Positions 25,977 to 38,170 of a DNA stretch of 64,000 nt are shown piece by piece; within the stretch, counting starts at the first letter, position 1; every line of letters starts with the position of its first letter. Under the pieces are notes generated by a model. It was not told where the DNA came from. It did not search any database and saw only the letters and a list, made by a program, of their open reading frames with translations. Position numbers and translations under genes: made by a program. The DNA is from Formicarius rufipectus (Eukaryota; Chordata; Aves; Passeriformes; Formicariidae), in the NCBI GenBank assembly GCA_013399695.1, contig VXAU01000975.1, positions 1,142,344 to 1,206,343 of the forward strand, in the 5' to 3' direction.

Positions 25977-28109
25977 GTAAGCCATGCTCTACTGCTTGTT
26001 TTCAGCAATGGGTACACCTCTCTCACTGCTGTTCATTCTGCTCCTTCATGTTTTCCTTCTTGTCCTTTTGGCTCCTCCGTGTTCTCCTTAGGAGTTACAA
26101 AATCTGCCTTGAGAATCCAGACAGCTTGAGTTAGCAGAAAGCTTGAGGCTGTGATCTTGTATCACAGCACTGAGAAACCTCTGCCTGCTCACCTGATGCA
26201 AACAGATGATGAATAACAAAATGTGTTCCTTTAGTGTCATCCTTTCCTACGCACTCTGCCCTCCTGTCTCATCCTTTCTCTGTCCCTGTTCACAAATGGG
26301 TCTGAAAGTGTCTGCTGAGCAGGACTGGTGTGTGCCTGTGTGGATTCAGTGCCTTCTCGATCCTGCGATTGCTGTATGAAACTGCACAAGTGACCCATTC
26401 TCTTATGTGACAGTCATAATGGCTGTACTTGAAATAAAAATCCCATCCACTGTGTTTTGTGTCTGCATAATAAAATAAAAACAACCAACAGGTGACACCC
26501 AGAATTTACAGTCTAGGCAAATTTTTTTCAGTGTGGGTCAGTGGCTAGCAAGAAATCCCTTAGCAAGCAAATAAATTTATTGAATGAAATTTGACGTACA
26601 GTTAACAAAACAAGAAGCAGTTTACTTCTGAAATAACTGCTGTTCAGGAGTTTAGGCACACAGCAGTTGCACAGCTGTATTTATGATTTATTTTTCAGCT
26701 TTATTCTCTGGATATAGCTGCCCTCAGGTTACAGCTGAAAATTTTCTGGGACTTGTTATCCATATTCCATGTCAGGTTGGTGTGTGCACCAATCTTGAAT
26801 TTCCAGGGAAGGAAAGCTGAGTGCCAAGACTGGAAGGGAGATAGTATGTACTTTATTCTTTCTCTAATCAAGAAGCCTTCTCACAGATGCAAAATATTTG
26901 TCCTGTGGTGTAGGTTTAACTAAGGAAAGTGTGTGGCTTTACTGAAAAAGTAGTGTCCCAGGAGGATGCAGGTGATGTAAACAGATAAAAAGGAATCTGA
27001 CTTCCTGTTACTCCTACTTCTTTCTGAGCTTCTGGATCATGTAGTTTCCCTGTCTTTCCTTTCTGTTAGGATATTGAAACCTAGATGCTGAGGCACAGGT
27101 CATCAGGCATGAATTTCTTCTTTGTAAAGCCAGGTTGGCTGTTCCCAATCACCTCTTTGTTTTCCATGTGCAATGTTGACAGTATTAAAATGGACTGTGA
27201 TCCAACTTACCCTGGGAATAAATGCAGCAGAGCACTGAATGATTAAAATAGGTACACTGCTTCCTGGCTATTTAGCATGTCTTGTTCCTGGCTCTTTGAA
27301 ACTGATCCATAGGTCTGAGGTAATAGCTTCCCTTAAAAGTGAGTTCTATCATTCTTGGATGCTGATATTCAAACTTTGAATGTGTTTGTACTTGTCTCGT
27401 TTTGGTTTTATTAGCAAGGAGAGAGGAGGAGGAACCAGGAAAAAAGTTCTTTCAGGATTTTTCATCTTTAAAAGAAAAGGCAAGACATGTAAACAGAGCC
27501 TGTCTTACCAAAATGTGAGTGTAATATGGTTTTTCTAGATCAGGCCAGTTTTAGCACATTTAGCAATATGTGACTATATTTTTCTTCTGCCCCCTACTGG
27601 TCTGTAAAGTTCTTTGTGGATTCATGGGTGGAAAACCAGATTGGAACTAGGAGAGCAGTTGGATCAGAAGTGAAAAGTGATGTGATCAACTCAGCTGCTT
27701 ACTTGGATGTTTTGCAACTTTATTTTTCACTATATTTGGTCTACATGACACGTCTTGCTCCTTCAGACTGTCTCTTCTTCTTCATCTGCATTTCAGTAGC
27801 AAAATCTCACCAGTGTCTGTGTTCCTCAAGATTTTACACTCTTTGTCCCCATCTTACTGCAAGTGATTAGTTGCCTGTTTTTGTTCGTTTGTGCTTGAAT
27901 TTCTAAAAAAGCTGTGATTGAAAATTTGGTGGTAGGTGAAAAACATCTTGAACACTTGGATCCTTAAGTCCAGTGATGTCTTCCCACATGGGCTTTTCAC
28001 CTGGGGCCTCTCTGGATGCACTGTGTGAGGTGAAAACCTTGAAGTGTTGTGCATGTGTGTGATGAACTGGTATGCTGATGGAGATAACTTGCCATGTTTC
28101 GTTTCCCAG
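25977..28109 (+). other. UNC13B: Intron 2 of UNC13B
   Basis: A 2.1-kb intron with donor GTAAGC and acceptor GTTTCCCAG. It contains unique AT-rich sequence. I see no repeats, RNA genes or supported reading frames in it. Confidence 0.9.
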
Positions 28110-28209
28110 ATAAATTCAACACTTATGTGACCCTGAAAGTGCAAAATGTGAAGAGCACGACAGTGGCCGTGCGTGGTGACCAGCCCTGCTGGGAACAGGA
28201 CTTTATGTT
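28110..28209 (+). CDS. UNC13B: UNC13B coding exon 3 (C2A domain core)
   Basis: This 100-nt exon encodes about residues 18-51: DKFNTYVTLKVQNV, then KSTTVAVRGDQP, then CWEQDFMF. It is flanked by TTTCCCAG and GTAAGT, entered in phase 1 and left in phase 2. It is the most conserved part of the Munc13 C2A domain, which binds the zinc finger of RIM proteins and otherwise homodimerises; the domain lacks the usual calcium-ligand aspartates. By counting, the Lys of QNVKSTT is residue 32, the position whose charge reversal in Munc13-1 is known to disturb dimerisation, and it is conserved here. One difference is Cys at residue 44 (codon TGC), where the mammalian paralogues that I remember have Ser in PSWEQ. 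Confidence 0.97.
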
Positions 28210-28922
28210 GTAAGTATGGTGGTGCTCATGGTTGAGTCCTTCTGCAGCACTGGTGCTCATATGGAGCTCCTGCTGTGTGCATGGATTGGAGTTTTTGGGT
28301 AGGTAAAATGCATAAGCCTGGTGACGAGCCTAGATAATTTTCTTCCCCGTTGTACACTCTGTCTTGTGGTGAAGCACATGTGTGTTGGGGGGTTGTCTCT
28401 GCCTGTGCCTCAGACTGGCAATTGCCACTCAGGTCCGTAGGGAAGAGGTAAATCTGAGTCTGAGCTGGGAGTTTGGTCTGTGGGTTGGATCTGGATTGAT
28501 GTTGTCCTTGGCCAGGTATGTGCACAGCTGTGGCCATGAGCTCGAGACACACACCCCTACAACATTGCTTAGGCAAGGGCTAAAGGCTCATAGCTGATCT
28601 TAAATGCAGCTTCTGGGCCATGGGGAAGAGGCTGGGGGTGGAAGCCACTGGAGAGGCTGTTCAGTGCAACTCAGGACTGTTGTCAGTGCACTCAGGACCT
28701 TGACACGGTGATCCTGGTTACCTTAGTGTCAGAGCTGCTTGTATGTTGTTTTCTACCATTGGCCCAGCGCCCATGAATGTGTTTTCCAGCTCCTCTGGTT
28801 CAGCGTGAGGGGCTGCTGTCCCCTGCCATGGGCAGCAGAACCAGTTCTTCTCAGCTTTTCCAGGGCTTCTCGTGCACTTAGCACTTCTGACATGTAGCAG
28901 TATCTTTTAGAATAGTAGGGGT

Positions 28923-28990
28923 ATTTTTTTTTTTAATTTTTATTTTATTTTATTTTTTTGTTGTTTGGTTGGTTGGTTTTGTTTTGTTTT
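28923..28990 (+). repeat. T-rich then TTG/TTGG tract
   Basis: About 70 bases are nearly all T with scattered A in the first half and G in the second half (GGTTGGTTGG). It is low-complexity DNA in intron 3. Confidence 0.85.
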
Positions 28991-29695
28991 CTGGTGGATG
29001 TGTGACTTACTGATTATATCGCATCTGTGTCCATTTCCATAGCTTTGTAAAACAAAGCAAACTAAATTTACTGAATGGAAGAGAATGATGTTATTTTCAT
29101 CTTGTGGAGTCAAATGGAGTACTCCTATTCTTTTGTCGGTTTGAGGTGTTTATACACTATGTGTAGTAAGAGACCCACATGGGATTTTGTGAGTGTGTTT
29201 CCCAATCAAGCAGCAGTTAGTTCTCTTCATTTGAAAGTGGGAAGTTGCTGCCTCTGGTTGAGGAGTTCACCTGGGTCAGTAGACTGTTTTCACCATAGCT
29301 GTATTCCCACCTCCCTTTTTTGGTGCTACTCTTCTTTTGGAGCAGCATGAGAGGTGTGTGCTCCTGCACAGAGAGTCTGGAGCTTGTCCTTTGGCATCTG
29401 GTGAAACACATGTGCTCCTGAACACCTCCATCAGCTCAACTCTCCAGTTCCTGGTCAGACAGAGGCCATGGCTGTCCCTGATGTAAACCATGCAAGACTG
29501 GGTAAGGTTGGGACAGGGGATTGTAATTGTCTGCCAAAATCTCATGCCTATACCCAAATTACGTGCTCATTCTGCTTATGGTTTGTGCTCATCCTATGGA
29601 CAGGAACTAGCTTTAAACATGGCCAGCTGCAGAGAAGGCTGCTCAGCAGTGATTTAAGGCACTTGAGTGTGCTGGATGAAGGCTCTCAGGGTTGC

Positions 29696-29712
29696 TCCTC
29701 CCTCCCTCCCTC
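29696..29712 (+). repeat. CTCC microsatellite
   Basis: A short run of CCTC/CTCC units gives three CCC triplets and one CC on the + strand. The complementary strand therefore has three GGG runs plus GG, one base short of a canonical G-quadruplex motif. Confidence 0.75.
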
Positions 29713-32057
29713 AAGCAGCTCATGGAACTGCACTCCGATAAGAGCTAGGAGCTTAGCTATCATGCAGTAAGGTCACTGTGGTGCTCTGTAATTAGTTGCT
29801 AGGTAATACAAGAGCCGAATATTAGCTGAACTGCCTCACCATTATCATCCCTGCTTTAGCCAAGCAACTGCACAGTAGTTCTGGTGTTTCTTTATGACAG
29901 AAATACTACATGTACATTAAGTTGTACCAGGAGGAATAACTGTGGTATTCCAATACTAGTATTCTCTAGTTTGCTCTTCTTTCTGGAGTTGCAAAAGAAC
30001 TTTGAACACAATAGTTTTTCCCTGAGGGAAGGATGCTTTTACTGTCTGTGTTTGTGTTTACCTTTATTCATGAGGCATAATAGAAGAATACTACAAGCAA
30101 GGAAATGCTTTTTGTCTGTTTGTTGTTTTGGCTTCTAAACTCCTTGTGAGATATAACACTTCAGAATTTGGGATTCTGGAGTTGTTTGAGATTTGTTTGT
30201 TTACCAGACCAGGAAAGCACTTCAGTACAGTTTTTGGGGACACCTTTTAATTTTAAAGCAGCTTTGAAAAGGACTGCATATATTTGCAGCAAGCACCTCT
30301 TGAGTGAAAGTAAAAACTGATGCTTAGAATATGATGATTAAATCAGTGCTAAAGAAATGTCTTTTATATAAATTCTACATGTGTGTGGTAAGGGAGCGAC
30401 ACCAAATTCCAATCTCAGCTCTTTTGTTCTCTGAAGCTATTCTGTGTGTAACGGGAAGGTGGAGAGAGGGAGACACAAAGGCACTGTACAGAAAATCTTT
30501 TTGTTTATTATTCTCATTCTGTCCTGTGAAGTTATGTACAGAAGCCCATTGGGTGTCTCATGACCAGTGTCTTGCTGTGTCAGGGTATGTTGAAGCAAAG
30601 AATGGAGTTGTACACTATGACAGAAAATTGAGAATTTCTTCCTTCCATTCCCTTTCTGGCCTCACACTAGTCCAGCCAGCAGACAGCTTGTCATCATCAG
30701 CCTGCAGCCACATAAATACCATCTTCCAAGAGGCAAGCAGGAGGAGGGCAGAGCAGTGATGGTAGATTTGTTAGTTTGTCTGTATTCGTGAAACCCTATC
30801 TAAGCAGAGGATGCTGGAATTACAAGATGTGATCAGCAAACTCATAGTAAGCCTTTGAACTATGGTAGACTGAGCCATGCAAGTACTGGACACCCTTACC
30901 TCAGTTTCTGTGTCTCAGACAAGAACAGAAGCACTTGGATTTAAAATAGATAATAATGTGCGTTGCTGTAGCTGTAGGATTTGTCTTGAGCCTTGGACAT
31001 ACCATACTTTTACAGTTTTAAGAAGAGGGCAAAGGTCAAATGGATGCTGGGATTTGCAGAAGTTCCTTCTTTATTTGGCCATGGTGGTAGTCTGTAGAAA
31101 TTAGGCATTTACATGCTTTTAAATTTCCTTGAAAGGTGTGAAATGGGTACACTTGCAGAGCAGGACAAAAGGCAGCAACACTGACCGTCCAAGAGACCTG
31201 CTCTTGGGGATTAACAGTTGCACTAAAGGGAAGCCTGAGCTCAAAGAATTAGGAGCAATAGCTTTTCTTCATGATAAGTGTGACACAGTTGGGTATCAAC
31301 AGACAGCTCAGGATACTTCTCTACCTCGTGGTTTTTACCTGCTGTGTATGCGCTAGGCTGTTCTGAAGTAGGCACATTATAAACCGGCATGGAAGAGGAA
31401 CGTGTACATACTGTGAAATACTGAGAAGAAGCAAATTTGAGATGCATCCTTTCCTTAGTGAGAGGGAAGATGTCATGAAAACCTTCAGATTAGTATCTTC
31501 AAGAAGTTGGTACTTGGTGGCCATGTGGGAGTAGCTAATGCTGGAGCAGAAATGGTGCAACAGAGCTCTGAGCAATAGGTAGTGCTGCAGATGCAGCTGT
31601 GCTGGATTTGGGACTATTACTTTGGGCATGGGGTAGCTCCACTCACAGGTAATTATTGGCTGCACCTGCTAGAGTACACCTGTGTTGCTGTGCTGCCAAG
31701 GGTCATACCCACTTTGTTAGAAATGGAGTGCCTGATGACAAACAACAGCTCACCTCTGGCTTGTGGCCTAAGATACACTGCCTGCTCCTGTGTACATAGC
31801 TGCAGACATGAGTTCCCAGCTGGTAGTTCATGCATGACATACTTCAAGGTTTTAGTTTGCATTCTTTGTGTAGTTATTATAAACTAGTGATCCTTGTGAG
31901 TATGAGCTGCCTCAACCACAGGCTTCCAGAAGCTCTCTATAGCTTGATACGTGGAAAGAGTTCACTGATATAGTTGTGGTGGTAATGGAGAATCTAAAAT
32001 ATAATTAGACTGCATTCTGTTTTTTGATTACCTGTGATGTCCCTTCTTTTCTTGCAG

Positions 32058-32175
32058 TGAGATCAGCCGACTGGACCTGGGCCTGATTGTTGAAGTATGG
32101 AACAAAGGACTGATTTGGGACACCCTGGTTGGGACCGTGTGGATTGCTCTGAAGGCCATTCACCAGTCGGATGAG
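32058..32175 (+). CDS. UNC13B: UNC13B coding exon 4 (C2A domain)
   Basis: This 118-nt exon completes Phe51 with its first base and encodes residues 52-90: EISRLDLGLIVEVWNKG, then LIWDTLVGTVWIALKAI, then HQSDE. The acceptor is CTTGCAG and the donor GTTAAG, with exit in phase 0. The segment supplies the later beta-strands of C2A, including the VEVWNKG and VGTVWI strands that are nearly invariant in Munc13-1 and ubMunc13-2. Ala at WIALK agrees with UNC13B rather than UNC13A, which has Pro there. The donor is weaker than average because its third base is T, but the join to GAAGGTCCT in exon 5 is exact and no better GT lies nearby. Confidence 0.97.
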
Positions 32176-33139
32176 GTTAAGCTGGCACAGAATGTTTCTT
32201 TGCTCCAGGGTTGATAGATAATATCTTACAAATCTGGCCTGGTGCAACCCAGGCTGAGCTCCTCAGCTAAACTTCCACTTTGCAAAGTCAGGAAGGTTGT
32301 GTGAGCAGAGAGGGCTCTCTCCTCTTACTGGTTTTGTTGTTGGAGTGAGACCAAATTTGAGCTTACATGGAGGTTTTTAGCCTCATTTTGTTCATGTTAA
32401 CTCAAAAACAAGCACTTAAAGAACCAAGTAAGTGACAAATGTCTGAAGTCTTAAGGACTGGCTGCTTAATCTGATGCTTAAATTTCTATGACTTACTGCT
32501 AAAGACTGCCTTGTCCAGCTGACAAGGTAGACCCAGAGCATGCCTGCATCATCTTATTAGGCTTTCTGGTTGTAGGGTTAGAGTATATCTACTGGTGCTC
32601 ATATATGTGGAAAAAAGTAGGCAGTGGGATGTGCCAGTGTCTGTAACTGCCCTAACTACTAGTTTGGCAGTTGTTGAAGCAAAGCAAGACGTGTTTGTCT
32701 TTTCAGATCAAATTTCGGAGTATTTGTTTAGTAGAGTATTGGATTTTAGCAGGGAGAGAGAGTACAGTTTCCATAAAGGGAAAAGAGTGGGGATACTTGG
32801 CAGTGTGGTTGTAAGGTCTGTCTGGTGTTCAGTTGCTTTGGCTGTCCAGGCACTCCTTGGCTGTGGCTTTGAGGTCTTACCTTTGCAGTTCCACTGAGAA
32901 AATGGCATCTCTGCTAGTAGATGTTTGTCCTGGTACAGACCTCTGAGATTTGGAAGAAATCCAGTTTGGAACAAAAATCCAGCAAGTGCTGAATGGATGT
33001 AATTTGATGTTAAAATAGGGTACCAGGCCTTCATAATACTGTGAAGCTCTTCCTGGAATCTTTTAACAAATGTGTGAGAGTTGCTGCATGAAGTTCTTCA
33101 GACTTGAAAGTTCATTCACATGTGGCTTGTGGTTCACAG
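32176..33139 (+). other. UNC13B: Intron 4 of UNC13B
   Basis: This is the shortest complete intron here, at 964 nt, with donor GTTAAG and acceptor GGTTCACAG. It contains unique sequence without repeats or supportable reading frames. Confidence 0.9.
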
Positions 33140-33263
33140 GAAGGTCCTGGAGAGTGGTCTACACTGGAGGCAGAAGTTGTAATGAAACATGATGAAATCT
33201 GTGGAACCAAAAACCCAACTCCTCATAAAATTTTGCTGGACACGAGATTTGAATTACCTTTTG
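33140..33263 (+). CDS. UNC13B: UNC13B coding exon 5 (end of C2A)
   Basis: This 124-nt exon encodes residues 91-131: EGPGEWSTLEAEVVMKH, then DEICGTKNPTPHKILL, then DTRFELPF, plus the first base of Asp132. It lies between TTCACAG and GTGAGT, entering in phase 0 and leaving in phase 1. GEWSTLEAE and KNPTPHKILLDTRFELPF follow the UNC13B pattern, in contrast to GEWLTLDSQ and KDPTFHRILL in UNC13A, and give the strongest paralogue assignment in the window. The segment contains the last C2A strand and the helical extension that takes part in RIM binding and homodimer contacts in the family. Splice sites are strong and unambiguous. Confidence 0.97.
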
Positions 33264-34941
33264 GTGAGTGCTTTTCCATACCTTACCTGGAATGCTGATA
33301 GTGGAGAGAATGTGGGAGCAGCTTGAGTTTCGCAATGAAGTTGTATTCATTCTCAGTTTAGTCAGTATGGTTCAGTGGAGATAAATTGCTGGTATTCATT
33401 TTTTGTTTGTCTTCTTTCTAACAAGATACAAATAAATGTGGAATGTTTGAAAGTCCCTGGGTGCTGGAATGTTTAGCCTAGCAGCAGTTTTTTCTTCTAA
33501 TAGTATTTCAGGATTATGTAGTCACATATTTTGTTCCTAAGCAGGGAGCATTTTCTGTTTTGTATCTAGATGAATTTGGCTCTAATAGAGTTTGAGTGCA
33601 TTGTTACGGCTGTTCTGTGGTAGGTGCATGTAAGCCCTCTTAGAAGCATGCAGTTAGTGAAACATTAATGCTTAGTGCTCCTGAACATTATCATTACCAT
33701 AGAGTATATAAATAAATTGATGTTCTAAGAAGTGACTTTCTGGAAATTACTTGTGATTGAAAAATAGAGAATATGGAAAAGTAGCTAATTGGAACAAACA
33801 GATCTCAAGTTGTTTGTGATTTTTTAATTCTGTTTTTACTTAAAAACAAGCAAAAAAGAAAACCCAAATAAACACAAAAGCAAGGCCTTAGCCAGAATGC
33901 ATCCTAGGCTTACACAACTTCTCTTTCCAGCTTAGCTGATCATTGGGATCAAGAACAGAGATGGTTTTGGGGCTTGTGCTATTTGTTTTCAGGCACCAGG
34001 CACTGAAGTGCTTTGACGTTGTCTGCCATTGCAAGGCACATCTCTCCCTCTCTGCCTGTTGCTTCTTTTTAGCTGCCAAAGCCCCGGCAGTGTGAGCAAT
34101 TTGTATGGTTCTCTAATCAGGGGTGTGGAGCATTTATGAACCCAACTGGCATTTGGCCAGCACCTCTCAGTGTTGGCCATCTGTTGTGGGAAGAAATCAG
34201 GACATCTGTGGGCCTCACACCCTGTCCTGGTGCAGGGAAAGGTGCAGGCCTTGGCCCTGCAGCATGGAAGTCCATGCAAGTTGTATCTTGTGCTCTGAGT
34301 GTATTATTTTGAGTGCACAGTCTCCTGGATGGTTGTACTGCAGGGTGAGCAGTGTTCACTGCTCTTTAACGATAGTCCAGTTTGCAAAGGGGAAAAAGTG
34401 TCTGACATTTCAGCTCTCTTGGCAGCTAAACTGTCTAATGTTGGTCACAAGCCATCCCTCTTCCTCATAGAAATACCCTGGTGATACACTTCTGCTGTCA
34501 CCCTGCCAGTTGGAAGGTTATTACTCAAATTGCTGGTCATGTAAGAGAAGGAACAACACACTTTGTTATACCTCACCAGGAAATCTTTGGGGCAAGTGCT
34601 GAGGCTTCTGGGAGGCACAGGATGCAGCAAATACAGCTGAAGGCAAGGCTTGTATGAAGTGCCTTCTCATCTAAGTTAATTTCTGACACAGTTGCTTGTA
34701 ATCTGTCACTGCTTTAAAAGAAACTAAAGTTCTGTTTTCTCCCTTTGTATTCAGTGAGGTTCGAAAAGATTGCATTCTTCTGCAGTTCATGTTTTGAACA
34801 GCATTAACTCTTAAGATTTTTTTTTCAAGTATAAGAAACCAAACTCCCTGTAAATCATTATGTATTAGAGCATATGGATTTAAAAAATAAAAATATTTCA
34901 GGTAATTGTGTGTTTTCTCCCTACTACTATACTCACAGGAA

Positions 34942-34977
34942 TTTTTATTTGTTTGTTTGTTTGGTTGTTTTTTTTTC
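34942..34977 (+). repeat. T/G-rich low-complexity tract
   Basis: TTTG units are followed by TTGG and T9. It is simple sequence in intron 5. Confidence 0.8.
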
Positions 34978-37699
34978 TACTAGTTTAAATTTTTACATTT
35001 GGAGTAGTAGTAGTTCATGCAGAGCAGTGAATAAATAATAAGATTTTTGTGATTCTTCTGTTTTTAACACAATTAATCATTTAAAGTACATCTATTGTTT
35101 ACTTCTTTGCTTACTCTGCCAAATACTGAACTAACAGGCATTCCACACTGCTGTGTTGAAGGGCTTAGAGAGTGTGAAAAGTTGTCTGCTTCTCTAGTGT
35201 TTCATAATGTCCAGGAAAAAACAGGTGCATGACAATAGGTTTTTCAAGACTTCTCCCGCTCTTCCCTTGAGCAGTGCAGCAGTTTTTCTTCTGCTTCCAT
35301 TCTCAGTCTGTCCTGCCGTGTCAAGGTCAGAGGCAGGTTGAAAAGCAGGAGGCACTAAGGGTGTGTGACATTCCTCTAGAAGGAAGTGTAACCTTCTCCT
35401 TCCTTCACACCATGACCATCGTCTCTAGGATAGAGAAGGACCCTGCAACATGGATTAGGCTCTGTCTCCTTGCCCAGGTGCTGTGAGCCTTGGAGGGGAT
35501 GCATGGAGGTAGCTCAGTGCCTGCGTCTCTCCCGATGGACTTGCAGGTTGGTTTGACTTTCACTGGATGGGCTCTTAGTGCCCTGCACGTCAAGAATCTT
35601 CCTCATATGAGCCGGAAACTGGTACTTTAAACCTACACAGGGAACTAAATGGATCACTGATCTGCTGTAGAAGTTCCTGAGTCAACAGCTGTGCTCTGGA
35701 GGCAGCATTTTAATAACAGCAGGATTGGAGTTACTCTTAGGAACACTGTGTATCATGTTTTATTTCCCAGGTGAAGATCTCCTGGCTATTGTAGATACAT
35801 GAGAACCAGAATGATATGTGTGCACATGTACAGCTTGTGCTGCTTTTCAGGTTGGGTAAAACACTGCTGTCTGGGATAGCAGCTTAAAAACCTGTGTGCT
35901 CTGTTTGGCTGTGCTTCTGTGTTTTTTCTGTCACTTCTGACTGCTCTCTTTCATTTGGATGCACACATGCAGTACCCCAGGTTATCGGCATATTTGAAAT
36001 GTTTTGCTTTATTTAGGTGGAGCTTGAGAAGTTTTTAAGGGTTTATGAAACAGAGTAAATGGATTTGAAAACCAGAAAAGCTGATAGGAAACATGACTGT
36101 GTGTGCAGCAAGGTTTGTTGTTCTGCTTTCACCTGATACATTCAAGATTCTACCTTCCTGGTGTCTCTCTCGTAGTCTGAAGACTGGCAACACCTAAAGC
36201 TGAAAGAAATGCAGAATACGCCCATAGTAGTAGTGGCAGTACATAATGGAAGCACCTTAGAGATTTTTTTTTTTTCATCTTAAGTTGTTTTTAAGTATTT
36301 ACCAGGCTTGGAGTTGGGAAGAAGTCATCTCCTGACAATAACTGGTGGGAGTTTGGTCTCTGCTCCTGGTGATATAAGATAGGGTTTGCTGAGGTCATAG
36401 AGCAGTTAAACTTCGTTAATGCCCAGATTTTTAACAGGACAAAGATTTTGTGTGGAGTCCTTGATATCTCTATCCCCTATGTGTCCCATGGCACATCCCA
36501 CATGCAGCTCTTGCCTTGTGGTCAGTAGTGTTGTTACTGTGACATCAGCATGGGGTGCACAGGAGAGAGAAGATCTGCTGGCCCTTCTGTGTGCTGTGGA
36601 CCAGACTGTCATCAAATGCTTTCTGCCAGCCCTCTATTCTTGAATGCTCAGTGTCACAGAAACAGAATGACTGAAAATCCTCTTCTATAAAAATGGAGCA
36701 AAGATTGAACATGGGAAATGTGAAGCATTAGTGAAAGTTGGAAACATTTCTGTGCTTGGTAGTCTATCAAAAATGGCAGTAAACTGCCTTCTTCATGGGA
36801 TTGTGAGCAAAGATAGGCTGAAGCAGGTTTCTCCATTGATCCTATCTGTTTCTTCTCAAGAGCAAGACAGAAATGTTAAGGAAGGGAGAAAGTGTTTTGT
36901 GGTTGGTTTAGAAAATTCACTGGTGAAGAGAAGACTGTCTTGCTGTTATTGTTTTGATGCAGTGACTGGCACAGACTTGTTGGGATGCTGTTTTCCAAGT
37001 GTAAATTTTTTCTATTTAGAAGCAATTTTACTGTCCCCCTTTTTTAGAAGTGCAATGACTACGTGCAAATCACTCACAGGATGCAGCACTAAAAAATGCT
37101 TTTGGCTCCCAAATTATAGCAGTTTGGTTCTGTGCCAGGCAGTTCCTAGTTCATAATTGGAGTGAAAATGCTTTTTGTGTTTTCATTACTCCCAGGCTTG
37201 GGAGCATGCTGATCTGCATCCAGCCATAAGGTGGAGTAAATGTGCTTTGTTGTTTTATTGTCTTGGGAACTGAACAGAAAGAAACACTCAGCTTGGCAAA
37301 GTCATTTCAGTGAGAACCTGCAAAGATTCCCATACACTGGAAAAGGGGAGGAATTTGGGCTGGGAAGAGGGAAAGGCAGGTGGGGAGAGAGAGGGTATCA
37401 CTTTCAGCACTTGTTCTCTCTCCTGCTGAACTGCAGTATGCCCCAGCCTAGGACTTGTTACCTGGGAAAAACCTGGGAGGCACGAGGTGATGTGCATGGA
37501 TTAGAACAAGGACCACCAAACCTGAGGAGAGGAAAAGCTTTAGGGCTGAAATGCTTTGTTATTGCCAGGCAAGAGATCTCTAAGCTGGAATGCTGTCATA
37601 TTTAGGTACCTAAGGGGTTCTGACTGAATGGTCTGTATAGGTGCACCAAATTCTCCTCTATATGCTTCCTCAATCTAATAAGGGAGTGTACTGCTGTGT

Positions 37700-38170
37700 C
37701 CCCATTTCTCTGTTTGTGTCCAGGTGTCAGGACCCTGGGTACACTAACACATCCTACTTGCTCTGAGCAGCTTACCTGGGACCTCCATCCACACCAATGT
37801 TTCTGTGCCCAGGAATCCCACTTCAGCTCAGCTCTGAGCCTTCAGTCCTGAGTGATGTTGTGGGAGTTACTGATCCTCCACCCCAGCCATTGCCATGTCT
37901 GTGTCTGCTTATGAGCCCTGTGGATTCAGGCCCAGATATGTACTTGATCTCAGACTTGCCTTGTCACCATGGACCTTGACTGCTGATCTGGGCTCCTGCT
38001 TGAACCTTGCCATGAACTCTGGGCCTGCTCTGCTCACCTTGCTCAGGTGTTGTAAAGACAGGGCTCTAGTTGGAAAGTCCCCTACCCTGCCAGTCATGGG
38101 ATCAATCCTTTCCCTAGGGAGCAACTGAACTTCACTGCTCCCTAACTCCAGGAGCCCTGAGGAAGTGAGG
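37700..38170. other. GC-richer, CpG-poor block in intron 5
   Basis: The block is visibly richer in C and G than its flanks; 37981-38040, for example, has 34 G/C in 60. CpG remains rare, so it is not a CpG island. Short motifs such as CTTGCC with nearby CATG recur with variation, hinting at a degenerate tandem or old interspersed repeat. Overlapping open frames of 60-77 codons exist on both strands but have no recognised similarity. Confidence 0.4.

Larger units (their letters stand above)
28210..32057 (+). other. UNC13B: Intron 3 of UNC13B
   Basis: A 3.8-kb intron with donor GTAAGT and acceptor TTTTCTTGCAG. It holds a T/G-rich tract at 28923-28990 and a short CTCC repeat near 29696-29712. 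No other feature could be supported. Several 90-140-codon frames on both strands look like chance openings. Confidence 0.9.
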
